Below, in pieces: positions 1-6,759 of a DNA stretch of 10,606 nucleotides. How positions within the stretch are numbered: the first letter of the stretch is position 1; the number at the start of each line of letters is the position of its first letter. Under the pieces are notes generated by a model. It ran no database searches, was not told where the DNA came from, and saw only the letters and a program-made list of their open reading frames with translations. Source of the stretch: DATLXU01 sp035575515 (GTDB lineage: Bacteria; Acidobacteriota; Blastocatellia; UBA7656); contig DATLXU010000046.1 in the NCBI GenBank assembly GCA_035575515.1, positions 1-10,606 on the forward strand, in the 5' to 3' direction. The position numbers and the translations under genes are program-made.

Positions 1-1
1 G

Positions 2-217
2 GGCACTCTGCGGGCGATGACTCGCGGCGCGGTGACTCGCGCGTGGGCGTGGACGCATCATCCGGCGTGGTACAGAGAGGCGACGGGGCGGGACCCGCGC
101 GAAGATTACGAGCAGGCGGTTCGCAGGCGAGACGAGCGCCGACGGGCCAATAGACAACTTGAGCGCGACGAGCGCGAGCAGGAGCCGCCGCCTGAGCGTG
201 GCCCAGCCGCGCCTTGA
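2..217 (+). CDS. C-terminal end of an unrecognised protein (partial, cut by left edge)
   Basis: The frame is open from the first complete codon of the window to a TGA at 215-217, giving about 71 visible residues. The visible part starts with a Trp/His-rich stretch (AWAWTHHPAWY) and then becomes a very charged tail rich in Arg, Glu and Asp (repeated RRRDERRR-like and ERDEREQE runs), ending in a short Pro/Ala segment. Such a tail is typical of a cytosolic C-terminus or coiled extension, but no domain can be recognised. An ATG at 17 is probably internal. The strongest support that this is a real gene end is the rho-independent terminator that starts 20 bases after the stop. The arginine-rich composition could also be a by-product of high GC, so the call is tentative. 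Confidence 0.5.
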   Translation, partial: GTLRAMTRGAVTRAWAWTHHPAWYREATGRDPREDYEQAVRRRDERRRANRQLERDEREQEPPPERGPAAP

Positions 218-236
218 TCTATTGACGGCGAATGAG

Positions 237-272
237 GGGCAGGCGTAAGCAGTGCGCCTGCCCGATTCTTTT
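237..272 (+). terminator. Rho-independent terminator
   Basis: A perfect 9-bp GC-rich stem (GGGCAGGCG at 237-245 with CGCCTGCCC at 255-263) encloses a 9-base loop and is followed by GATTCTTTT. It lies just after the TGA of the leftmost partial gene and ends 44 bases before the porin start, so it probably separates the two transcription units. Confidence 0.75.
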
Positions 273-316
273 CCGCATCACTTCTTTTCCAGTCGCCTTC
301 ACGGGGAGGTCAATAA

Positions 317-1867
317 ATGAAAAGAACCCTTCAGATGATAGTTGCATCACTAGCGCTGCTGTTTACGGCAGGCATCGCTGCGGCTCAGCAAAACGATTCG
401 ACGCGCAGCCCGCTCGTTCGCCTGCTGCAATCGAAAGGTATCATCACCGAGCAGGAAGCGGCTTCCGTAAGCGCGGCATCAACGCCAGTTGAAGCCGAGC
501 GGCTGCTGGCAAAGCTGCTCTTGTCGAAAGGCGTAATCACTCAGCAGGAGTACGACCAGACAGAACTGGCTCTGGGAGCCAGTTCCACGCCATCAGCATC
601 ACCGAAAGGAACTGCTGTGCCTGCTGCTGCTTCTTCATCAAACCCTGCGGCTGAAAGAGCAGTGACGGCTGACCTGCGCACGAATCAACCCGCGACGGCG
701 ACCGATGCGAGTGCGTCGCAGACAAGAACTGCCGGAGAGCCTGTCAGATGGTCTGACCTCATTGGCGAAGGCAATCGCTTTAAGTTTTATGGATTCCTTC
801 GACTCGACATGAACATTGACAGTCAGCGGCCAAACGTCGGACAAGCGCCGCTCTTCATCACTTCGGAAGACCCGCGCATAGGCAAACCCGACGCGGGCAA
901 CTTCTCCATGCACCCGCGACTGACTCGTTTCGGCGTCGACTACACGGGACCGACTCTTGGCGATCTGGGCGACGCGAAGCTGACAGGAAAGCTTGAGCTT
1001 GACTTCTTCAACGGCGGGAGCGAATCGCGACAGATCATTCGCATTCGCCATGCCTACTTGAAGATGGGATGGAAAGATTTCTCACTGCTCGGCGGGCAGA
1101 CGTGGGACATATTCTCGCCGCTGTTTCCGACGGTCAACACGGTCAACCTGATGTGGAACGCGGGGAATGTCGGCGACCGCAGGCCGCAGTTCCGCTTCGC
1201 TTACGAGCCGAAGGTCGGCGGCGGGCAATTCTCCTTGATTGGCGGAGTCGGATTGACCGGCGCGATTGATGCTCTAGACCTCGACGCGAACGGATTCCGC
1301 GACGGCGAAGAATCGGGCCGACCTGATGTTCAAGCGCGCGTGGGCGTGTCGCACCCGCTTTGGGTCAAAGGTCAGAGCGCAAGCATCGGCGCGTCGGGAT
1401 TCTACGGGTGGCTGAACACGACGCGGCCTGTGACTCCTGCCGCGCGCACGAGCTTCCGCAGCCAGATAGTCAACATTGACTACACGCTGCCGATAGTGAG
1501 TCGCGTGAGCCTTCGCGGCGAAGGATGGTGGGGCCGCAACATGAGCGACACGCGCGGCGGCGCGGGTCAGGGCATAAACCCTGTTACGGGCCGCGACATT
1601 CGCGGGCGCGGCGGCTGGTCTGAGCTTTCGATCAAAGCGTCGAAGTACTGGTCGCTGCATCCGGGCTTTTCTACGGACGACCCCCTGGACCAAGACGTTC
1701 CCGTTGGGGGCCGCACGCGCAACGCTTCTTTTTATTTCGGCAACCGCATAACGCCGAGCGGGGCTTTCACAATCGGGCTTGATTACTTCCGCTGGAAGAC
1801 GAACTACAAAGGTTTCCTGCGCGGGATTGATAACCGCGTGGATATTTTCTTCCAGTACAGTTTCTGA
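317..1867 (+). CDS. DcaP-like trimeric outer-membrane porin
   Basis: This 516-residue protein probably forms a beta-barrel pore in the outer membrane for small, perhaps anionic, solutes. The ATG at 317 follows a strong GGGGAGG about 8 bases upstream. Residues 1-23 are a signal peptide (two basic residues, a hydrophobic core, cleavage after AAA before QQ). Residues about 33-51 and 63-83 carry two copies of a short helical motif, LLxSKGxITxQE, spaced 31 residues apart. A low-complexity Ala/Ser/Thr/Pro linker follows to about residue 140. The barrel starts near residue 155 (FKFYGFLRLDMN) and includes GGQTWDIFSPLFP and RRPQFRFAY segments, as in DcaP-like porins (from family knowledge). The C-terminus ends in aromatic FQYSF, with a terminal Phe as expected for BAM-assembled proteins. 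The next gene follows after 16 bases, so it is likely co-transcribed. Substrate unknown. Confidence 0.85.
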   Translation: MKRTLQMIVASLALLFTAGIAAAQQNDSTRSPLVRLLQSKGIITEQEAASVSAASTPVEAERLLAKLLLSKGVITQQEYDQTELALGASSTPSASPKGTAVPAAASSSNPAAERAVTADLRTNQPATATDASASQTRTAGEPVRWSDLIGEGNRFKFYGFLRLDMNIDSQRPNVGQAPLFITSEDPRIGKPDAGNFSMHPRLTRFGVDYTGPTLGDLGDAKLTGKLELDFFNGGSESRQIIRIRHAYLKMGWKDFSLLGGQTWDIFSPLFPTVNTVNLMWNAGNVGDRRPQFRFAYEPKVGGGQFSLIGGVGLTGAIDALDLDANGFRDGEESGRPDVQARVGVSHPLWVKGQSASIGASGFYGWLNTTRPVTPAARTSFRSQIVNIDYTLPIVSRVSLRGEGWWGRNMSDTRGGAGQGINPVTGRDIRGRGGWSELSIKASKYWSLHPGFSTDDPLDQDVPVGGRTRNASFYFGNRITPSGAFTIGLDYFRWKTNYKGFLRGIDNRVDIFFQYSF

Positions 1868-1883
1868 TTTTGTGGAGGCAAGC

Positions 1884-2525
1884 ATGAAATTAGTGATGGT
1901 CGGCGGCCACACGCGCAACATCGGAAAGACTTCTGTGGTTGAAGCAATCATTCGCGCGACGGCTGAACTGAACTGGACTGCGGTGAAGATAACGCAGTAC
2001 GGTCATGGCGTCTGCTCTACGGATGGCGAGATGTGCGAGTGCTCGGTCGCCGACCATCAATTCGCAATCACCGAAGAGCGCAATCGAGATTCGGGCACGG
2101 ATACTTCGCGATTTCTCGCCGCGGGCGCGCGTCGGTCGCTCTGGGTGCGAACAAGAGAGGGAGAGTTGTTCTCTGCTCTTGAGAGTTTCAGAAAGAAGAT
2201 TGAAGCCGACGAGTTCGTCATCGTCGAAAGCAACAGCCTGCGGCGATTCCTGAAACCGACGCTTTACCTGCAGGTCGTCGACCCCGCGAATGCAGATTTC
2301 AAGGTGTCGGCCCAAACGTTCTTCGATTTGACGGATGCTTATCTCATCATCGAGCGGCGCGGCGATGAGATAAACTTTGCCGCTCAACAGCAGGCTCTGC
2401 TCGCGCGCGAGATTCAAAAAAGCAAGCCATGTTTTCTGGTCAGCCCTGGTGAAGGTTATGCCAATCGCGCCGTGATTGATTTCGTGAAAGAGAGGCTCAC
2501 ACGCGCAGCGGCAAATGCTGCGTGA
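1884..2525 (+). CDS. MobB/BioD-like P-loop NTPase with Cys cluster
   Basis: The predicted product is 213 residues and cytosolic, with no signal peptide. The start is set by GGAGG at 1874-1878, six bases before ATG 1884; an in-frame ATG at 1779 lies inside the porin gene and has no such support. The N-terminus holds a nucleotide-binding loop GGHTRNIGKTS (residues 7-17), with five residues between Gly and GKT as in BioD. The order of elements matches MobB (molybdopterin-guanine dinucleotide biosynthesis protein B): P-loop, a second strand with Lys35, a DTSRFLAAGA motif (73-82), and VIVES (112-116) where MobB has VEG. Unusual is a C-x6-C-x-C cluster (Cys44, Cys51, Cys53) flanked by His41 and His58, which might bind a metal or iron-sulfur cluster. 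A GTPase or ATPase that services a cofactor is the best guess. No molybdenum genes are nearby, so a true MobB role is unproven. Confidence 0.75.
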   Translation: MKLVMVGGHTRNIGKTSVVEAIIRATAELNWTAVKITQYGHGVCSTDGEMCECSVADHQFAITEERNRDSGTDTSRFLAAGARRSLWVRTREGELFSALESFRKKIEADEFVIVESNSLRRFLKPTLYLQVVDPANADFKVSAQTFFDLTDAYLIIERRGDEINFAAQQQALLAREIQKSKPCFLVSPGEGYANRAVIDFVKERLTRAAANAA

Positions 2526-2547
2526 AAGATTCTGACGCGGAGGATTT

Positions 2548-3051
2548 ATGCCGAGCAACGATACTGGCACTTACAGCTTTCTGCTCGATACCTACGAGAC
2601 TGAGATATTAAAAATCACCGGCATCTGGTCAGCCTTTCCAGAATCACAGATGGACTATCGCCCGCACCCGAAGTCTCGCTCGGTCATCGAGCAGATGGAG
2701 CATCAGGTTCAATCCGAAGGCCGCTGGATGAGCGTCATGCTCGGCATTAACACGGGCGACCCCAATCCGACAGAGAGAACCAAACAAGGCTTCATCGAAA
2801 AGTATCGCGCCGACGCTAATCGCAGGCTCGAAATAATGCGCGAAAAGCCCGACGAGTGGTGGCGCGAAGAGACTGCCTTTTTCGATGTTATTCGCTCGCG
2901 CGCGTGGATACTGACGCGCAGAATGAATCATTCGACTCATCATCGCGGGATGCTCACGGTTTATTTGCGCCTGCTCGATATACCCTTGCCTTCAGTTTAC
3001 GGTCCCACAGCCGACACCGGCGACAAAGTTATTTACTCCTTCAACAGTTGA
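2548..3051 (+). CDS. DinB superfamily (putative metal-dependent) protein
   Basis: The 167-residue product has the four-helix-bundle layout of the DinB/YfiT-like family: an N-terminal helix (FLLDTYETEILKIT), EHQVQSEGRWMSVML around residues 51-65, and the characteristic NHSTHHRGMLTVYLRLLDIPLPSVYGPTAD near the C-terminus. The likely metal ligands are His52, His128 and His132 (the HxxxH pair). In the family these bind a divalent metal; some members are thiol-dependent S-transferases (bacillithiol or mycothiol) and most are uncharacterised. Start: ATG 2548 is preceded by GGAGG about 5 bases upstream. It sits 22 bases after the P-loop gene and is probably the last gene of the porin operon. No terminator with a T-tract is visible after it. 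Family assignment is firm; reaction unknown. Confidence 0.85.
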   Translation: MPSNDTGTYSFLLDTYETEILKITGIWSAFPESQMDYRPHPKSRSVIEQMEHQVQSEGRWMSVMLGINTGDPNPTERTKQGFIEKYRADANRRLEIMREKPDEWWREETAFFDVIRSRAWILTRRMNHSTHHRGMLTVYLRLLDIPLPSVYGPTADTGDKVIYSFNS

Positions 3052-3096
3052 TGATAGCCTCACGAGGTTGCTAAGCTATCGAGTTAGATGCAAAAG

Positions 3097-3176
3097 AGAT
3101 GATAGATGCCAGATGATAGACTGCCGCATCATTGCCGCTTCCTGTCAGCTACCATCTATCATCTGACATCTGACCG
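3097..3176. repeat. Inverted repeat built of GATGATAGATG units
   Basis: The left arm AGATGATAGATG (3097-3108) is matched perfectly by CATCTATCATCT (3153-3164). A second offset pairing, CAGATGATAG (3110-3119) with CTATCATCTG (3156-3165), is also perfect, so two hairpins compete for the same right arm. Further GATG/CATC copies flank both sides (TCAGATG-like units up to 3176). There is no T-tract, so it does not look like an intrinsic terminator. It lies between the DinB gene and the TPP riboswitch, where the thiC promoter should be; TATCAT at 3158-3163 could be a -10 but has no well-spaced -35. It may be a dispersed intergenic repeat. Confidence 0.6.
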
Positions 3177-3181
3177 CTAAT

Positions 3182-3270
3182 ATCGGGGGAGCTTCGCTTG
3201 AACGGGCGAGGCTGAGAGTCCCTTTGAGGGAGACCCTTAGAACCTGATGCGGATAATGCCGTCGAAGGGA
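3182..3270 (+). promoter_or_regulatory. TPP riboswitch (THI element) controlling thiC
   Basis: The conserved THI-box parts appear in order: GGGG at about 3185-3188, a P3 hairpin (GCTTCGC 3191-3197 with GCGAGGC 3206-3212, one G-U), CTGAGA at 3212-3217, an extra small hairpin (TCCC/GGGA, 3219-3231), ACCC at 3233-3236 pairing back to form P2, then AACCTGAT, a short P5 (CGG 3250-3252 with CCG 3259-3261) around GGATAATGCC, and CGAAGGGA at 3263-3270. The aptamer ends only 8 bases before the thiC ATG, leaving no room for a terminator. The 3' AAGGGAGAG is also the ribosome binding site, so binding of thiamine pyrophosphate most likely blocks translation initiation. Confidence 0.95.
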
Positions 3271-3278
3271 GAGAAACC

Positions 3279-5189
3279 ATGTCTAAGAACATTTCCGAAG
3301 ACCACCAAGCAACCAACTTTCAATTTCCAAATTCGCAGAGAGTCTACGTGCAGGGGAATCGCGCCGACATTCGCGTTCCCTTTCGCGAGATTCGATTGAA
3401 CGTGACCCGCAGTACAAGCGGCGCGGCGGAAGAAAATCCGCCCGTGCGCGTTTACGACACGACGGGCGCGTGGGGCGACCCCGCAATTAAATGCGACGTG
3501 CACGATGGGCTGCCCGCCCTGCGTCGCGAATGGATAATCGCGCGAGGCGACGTTGAAGAATACGAAGGCCGCAAAGTTCAGCCGATTGATGATGGCTACC
3601 TCAGCGAAGACGCTCGCGAGTACGCACGCTCGAAAAACAAAGCGCGACTTGAGCCGTTTCCCGGCGTGCACCCCCGTCCCCTTCGCGCGAAAGCTGGCCG
3701 CGCCGTCACGCAGATGTATTATGCGAAGCGCGGGCGTATCACGCCTGAGATGGAGTTCGTCGCGCTGCGCGAAAATCTGGGCCGCGAGCGAGCGTTTGAA
3801 GCCGAGCAGAGCGACCGCAGCGCGTTGAATTTTCAGCACGCGGGCGAATCTTTCGGGGCGAGTATTCCGAAATTTGTAACGCCTGAGTTTGTGCGCGACG
3901 AAGTGGCGCGTGGCCGCGCGATTATCCCTGCAAACATCAATCACCCTGAATCAGAGCCGATGATTATTGGTCGCAACTTTTTAGTGAAGATCAACGCCAA
4001 CATCGGGAACTCAGCCGTCGCGTCTTCGATTGAAGAAGAGGTCGAGAAGATGCGCTGGGCCATCAAGTGGGGAGCCGACACTGTGATGGACCTTTCGACG
4101 GGCAAAAACATTCACGAAACGCGTGAATGGATAATTCGCAATTCGCCCGTGCCAATCGGGACCGTGCCGATTTATCAAGCGCTCGAAAAAGTCGGCGGGA
4201 AAGCAGAGGAATTGACGTGGGAGATTTACCGCGACACGCTCGTCGAGCAGGCCGAGCAGGGCGTTGATTACTTTACGATTCACGCGGGCGTGCGCTTGCC
4301 TTTCATACCGCTCACAGCAAAGCGAACGACGGGCATTGTCTCGCGCGGCGGCTCGATTATGGCGAAGTGGTGTCTGGCTCATCACGAAGAGAGTTTTCTC
4401 TACACGCGCTTCCGCGAGATATGCGAGATCATGCGGGCTTACGATGTTTCATTCAGTCTGGGCGACGGGCTGCGACCCGGCTCAATTGCCGACGCGAATG
4501 ATGAAGCGCAATTTGCGGAGCTTGAGACATTGGGCGAGCTGACGAAGATCGCGTGGGAGATGGACTGTCAGGTGATGATCGAAGGGCCGGGCCACATTCC
4601 CATGCACTTGATTAAAGAGAATGTTGACCGCCAGCTTGAAACGTGCGGCGAGGCTCCGTTTTACACGCTTGGGCCGCTCGTCACCGATGTTGCGCCGGGA
4701 TACGATCACATCACGTCTGCCATAGGCGCCGCGATGATAGGGTGGTTCGGCACAGCTATGTTGTGTTACGTCACCCCGAAAGAGCATCTCGGCTTGCCTG
4801 ATCGTCAGGATGTTAAGGATGGCGTGATTGCTTATAAGATTGCGGCGCACGCTGCTGACTTAGCGAAAGGGCATCCGGGCGCGCAAGCCTGGGACAACGC
4901 GCTGTCGAAGGCACGATTTGAATTTCGGTGGGAGGATCAATTTAATCTTGCGCTCGACCCTGAGCTTGCGCGCGAGTACCACGACGAGACGCTGCCACAG
5001 GAAGGCGCAAAGCTTGCGCACTTCTGCTCGATGTGCGGGCCGCATTTCTGCTCGATGAAGATAACGCAAGAGGTCAGGGACTACGCCGCGCAGAAACAGA
5101 TTGATGAGGTGGTCGCGCTCAAGTCGGGCTTGCGCGAAAAGGCGGAAGAGTTCAAAGAATCGGGCGCGGAGATTTACACGAAGGCTTGA
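3279..5189 (+). CDS. thiC: Phosphomethylpyrimidine synthase ThiC
   Basis: ThiC is a cytosolic radical-SAM enzyme that rearranges 5-aminoimidazole ribotide into hydroxymethylpyrimidine phosphate, the pyrimidine half of thiamine. The 636-residue length is normal for bacterial ThiC. Recognisable blocks are the N-terminal domain (VYDTTGAWGDP), the core GADTVMDLSTGKNIHETREWI and PVPIGTVPIYQALEK, IEGPGHIPMHLI, and the C-terminal iron-sulfur motif CSMCGPHFC (Cys583, Cys586, Cys591; the CX2CX4C pattern). Start: ATG 3279 lies 8 bases after the AAGGGA at the end of the TPP riboswitch, so it is repressed by thiamine pyrophosphate. No other thiamine gene (thiD, thiE, thiG, thiO, thiS) is in the window, so thiC is isolated from the rest of the pathway here. 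A long palindrome begins right after the stop. Confidence 0.98.
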   Translation: MSKNISEDHQATNFQFPNSQRVYVQGNRADIRVPFREIRLNVTRSTSGAAEENPPVRVYDTTGAWGDPAIKCDVHDGLPALRREWIIARGDVEEYEGRKVQPIDDGYLSEDAREYARSKNKARLEPFPGVHPRPLRAKAGRAVTQMYYAKRGRITPEMEFVALRENLGRERAFEAEQSDRSALNFQHAGESFGASIPKFVTPEFVRDEVARGRAIIPANINHPESEPMIIGRNFLVKINANIGNSAVASSIEEEVEKMRWAIKWGADTVMDLSTGKNIHETREWIIRNSPVPIGTVPIYQALEKVGGKAEELTWEIYRDTLVEQAEQGVDYFTIHAGVRLPFIPLTAKRTTGIVSRGGSIMAKWCLAHHEESFLYTRFREICEIMRAYDVSFSLGDGLRPGSIADANDEAQFAELETLGELTKIAWEMDCQVMIEGPGHIPMHLIKENVDRQLETCGEAPFYTLGPLVTDVAPGYDHITSAIGAAMIGWFGTAMLCYVTPKEHLGLPDRQDVKDGVIAYKIAAHAADLAKGHPGAQAWDNALSKARFEFRWEDQFNLALDPELAREYHDETLPQEGAKLAHFCSMCGPHFCSMKITQEVRDYAAQKQIDEVVALKSGLREKAEEFKESGAEIYTKA

Positions 5190-5191
5190 AG

Positions 5192-5299
5192 TTTGGAGTG
5201 CGGCTTCACGGTTGCCGCTTTGGTATCAGATTAGCGTAGCTTTCTCGTCGCTGCTTTGGCATCGAACCAAAAGCGGCGACCGTGAAGCCGCACTCCAAA
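5192..5299. repeat. Long palindrome (REP/MITE-like) after thiC
   Basis: A perfect 20-bp arm (5192-5211, starting TTTGGAGTGCGG) is repeated in inverted form at 5280-5299. Pairing continues inward to 5221/5270 with only a T-G wobble, and then two more pairs across one bulged A, for about 32 pairs around a loop of about 43 bases. Inside the loop, 5247-5259 (GTCGCTGCTTTGG) can pair with the same right arm (5267-5280), giving an alternative hairpin; 5211-5230 and 5247-5266 form an imperfect direct repeat (15 of 20 bases). No T-tract follows on either strand. The right arm ends 11 bases before the next ATG. It looks like a non-coding mobile or dispersed repeat, but no transposase is present and no other copy is in the window. 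Confidence 0.8.
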
Positions 5300-5310
5300 G
5301 ATTGATACGA

Positions 5311-6240
5311 ATGAATCAGCTTCGCATAGTTTCGCTCATAGCAAGCGCGACCGAGATAGTCTGCGCGCTCGGATTCGAGAATGAATTAGTTGGCCGCTCG
5401 CACGAGTGCGACTACCCGCCGTCGGTCAAAAACTTGCCGCAACTGACAAGCCCCAAGTTCAACGTCGAAGGGACGAGCTACGAAATTGATCAGCGCGTCA
5501 AGGCAATCGTCGAGGATGCTCTCAGCGTTTATCGCGTTGACGCGCAGCGGCTCGACGAGCTGCAGCCGACGCACATCATCACTCAATCGCAATGCGAAGT
5601 CTGCGCCGTCAGCCTCAAAGACGTTGAGCAGGCCGTGTGCGAGATGGTTTCAAGCGAACCCATCATCGTATCGCTTGAGCCGAACTCGCTCGCGGACATC
5701 TGGGCCGACATTCAACGAGTTGCCGATGCGCTCGGCGCACCGGAACGCGCTGATAGTTTAATCAATATGCTGACGGCGCGAATGGACGCAGTCGCAAGAC
5801 GCGCGCGCGCGCTTGATAAGCCAACCGTCGCATGCGTTGAATGGATTGAGCCGCTGATGGCTGCGGGCAACTGGATGCCTGAGCTGGTCGAGATGGCTGG
5901 CGGCGCGAACCTGTTCGGCGAAGCGGGCAAGCACTCGCCCTGGATGACGTGGGAAGAACTCGTATCGAAAGACCCTGATGTGATCTTCGTCTCGCCGTGC
6001 GGGTTTGACATCAAGCGAACGATGCAGGAGATGAATCTTTTGAGCGATAAGCCTGAATGGACACGGCTACGGGCGGTTCAATCGTCGCAAGTGTTCATCG
6101 CCGACGGCAATCAGTATTTCAATCGGCCCGGCCCGCGCATAGTCGAATCGCTTGAGATTCTGGCGGAGATTCTTCATCCCAAAGCATTTCGCTTCGGGCA
6201 TGAAGGCGCAGGATGGATTCGCTACGATGGTTTAATCTGA
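5311..6240 (+). CDS. BtuF-like cobalamin-binding protein, apparently cytosolic
   Basis: The 309-residue product has the class III periplasmic-binding-protein fold (Peripla_BP_2, the BtuF/FhuD family). It begins directly with the domain (RIVSLIASATEIVCALGFENELVGRSHECDYPP, residues 5-37) and has no signal peptide or lipobox, so it probably stays in the cytosol. Family blocks include TQSQCEVCAVS (91-101), VSLEPNSLADIWADIQRVADALG (120-142), VEWIEPLMAAGNWMPELVEMAGG (176-198) and a C-terminal GNQYFNRPGPRIVESLEILAEILHP. It is related to stand-alone proteins annotated as cobalamin-binding; their role (vitamin B12 handling or sensing) is unclear. The frame is open from 5101, but homology starts at residue 5 of the ATG 5311 version, and the upstream extension lies inside thiC and the palindrome. 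No good SD precedes ATG 5311. No BtuC/BtuD transporter genes are adjacent. Confidence 0.85.
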   Translation: MNQLRIVSLIASATEIVCALGFENELVGRSHECDYPPSVKNLPQLTSPKFNVEGTSYEIDQRVKAIVEDALSVYRVDAQRLDELQPTHIITQSQCEVCAVSLKDVEQAVCEMVSSEPIIVSLEPNSLADIWADIQRVADALGAPERADSLINMLTARMDAVARRARALDKPTVACVEWIEPLMAAGNWMPELVEMAGGANLFGEAGKHSPWMTWEELVSKDPDVIFVSPCGFDIKRTMQEMNLLSDKPEWTRLRAVQSSQVFIADGNQYFNRPGPRIVESLEILAEILHPKAFRFGHEGAGWIRYDGLI

Positions 6241-6314
6241 AATTCAAGTCCCGTAAGATTTCAAAAGCCTAAACGAGTGGCGCTTGTTGCAATAACCGAA
6301 AAGGAACGGGTCTT

Positions 6315-6655
6315 ATGCCGAGCGTTGGCGTATTCGCCGCAATCTTCGACGAGCAGCGGCGCATTGCGGTGCGTCAAGATGAACTATGGCCCGCGAAGCT
6401 GGACTACGCCCGGCGGTAAGATGGACAAGAACGGCGAGACGTCGATTGACGCGCTCAAACGTGAGGCGCGCGAAGAGGCCAATTGCATCATCGAGCCTAA
6501 ACGACTTGTCGGCGTCTATTCGATTCCATCGAAGGACGACAAAGAGATCGAGGAGCGAAGCTCTCTTTGGGTGGAATGAGTTGCCAAGCCCAACGGACTC
6601 GCACAATCTGATAGGGATTCGGGATGCATTCGAAGGTCGCTCAGGCATACCTTAG
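6315..6655 (+). pseudogene. Nudix hydrolase pseudogene (two disruptions)
   Basis: Three reading frames must be joined to obtain a Nudix (nucleoside-diphosphate-X hydrolase) protein. From ATG 6315 (AAGGAACGGG upstream), frame 1 gives the N-terminal strand MPSVGVFAAIFDEQRRIA up to about 6368. Removing one base near 6369 leads to frame 2: CVKMNYGPRSWTTPGG, the Nudix box region and VGVYSIPSKDDKEI up to about 6546. Frame 2 stops at 6577-6579. The typical C-terminus EALFGWNELPSPTDSHNLIGIRDAFEG is in frame 3 (6557-6655). The middle strands expected between KEI and EALF (about 30 residues in relatives, my estimate) are missing. The Nudix box itself is irregular: one extra residue between GG and GE, and REAREEAN instead of an ending in EEG. 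The gene is therefore probably dead. Confidence 0.8.
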
Positions 6656-6759
6656 TGTGCCAGACCCGCTGTTTGATTCTAACTGAAGTTCACTCTGCGC
6701 ATCCCTGCGTGAGGCAAAGCTATGGTTCTCGCAGAACTGCCGCAGAAACGGAGAAAGGG

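Noticed and set aside
1779..1883. Upstream ATG for the MobB-like gene
   Set aside because: It lies within the porin gene; the GGAGG six bases before ATG 1884 and the P-loop strand starting at residue 2 fix the start there.
1274..1951. Long minus-strand open frame opposite the porin gene
   Set aside because: The Arg/Ala/Val-rich composition without any motif is typical of a shadow frame opposite a GC-rich gene; the porin is well supported.
1890..2570. Long minus-strand open frame opposite the MobB-like gene
   Set aside because: No recognisable domain or SD, and it runs opposite a gene with a clear P-loop and SD.
3158..3163. TATCAT as the -10 box of a thiC promoter
   Set aside because: It lies inside the repeat arm and the nearest -35-like TTGCCG is 20 bases away, so support is too weak to list as a promoter.
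3097..3176. Terminator of the porin operon or CRISPR-like repeat
   Set aside because: No T-tract follows, and the units are irregular without spacers of constant length.
3237..3944. Minus-strand open frame opposite thiC and the end of the riboswitch
   Set aside because: It is antisense to the well-conserved ThiC N-terminal region and has no family similarity.
5101..5310. N-terminal extension of the cobalamin-binding frame by 70 codons
   Set aside because: It overlaps the thiC 3' end and the palindrome, its residues are Arg/Ser-rich with no family similarity, and the domain begins right after ATG 5311.
6277..6579. Intact 100-residue Nudix protein starting at ATG 6277
   Set aside because: The first 29 codons in this frame do not resemble the Nudix N-terminal strand, which is present instead in the frame from ATG 6315, and the C-terminal part is in a third frame.
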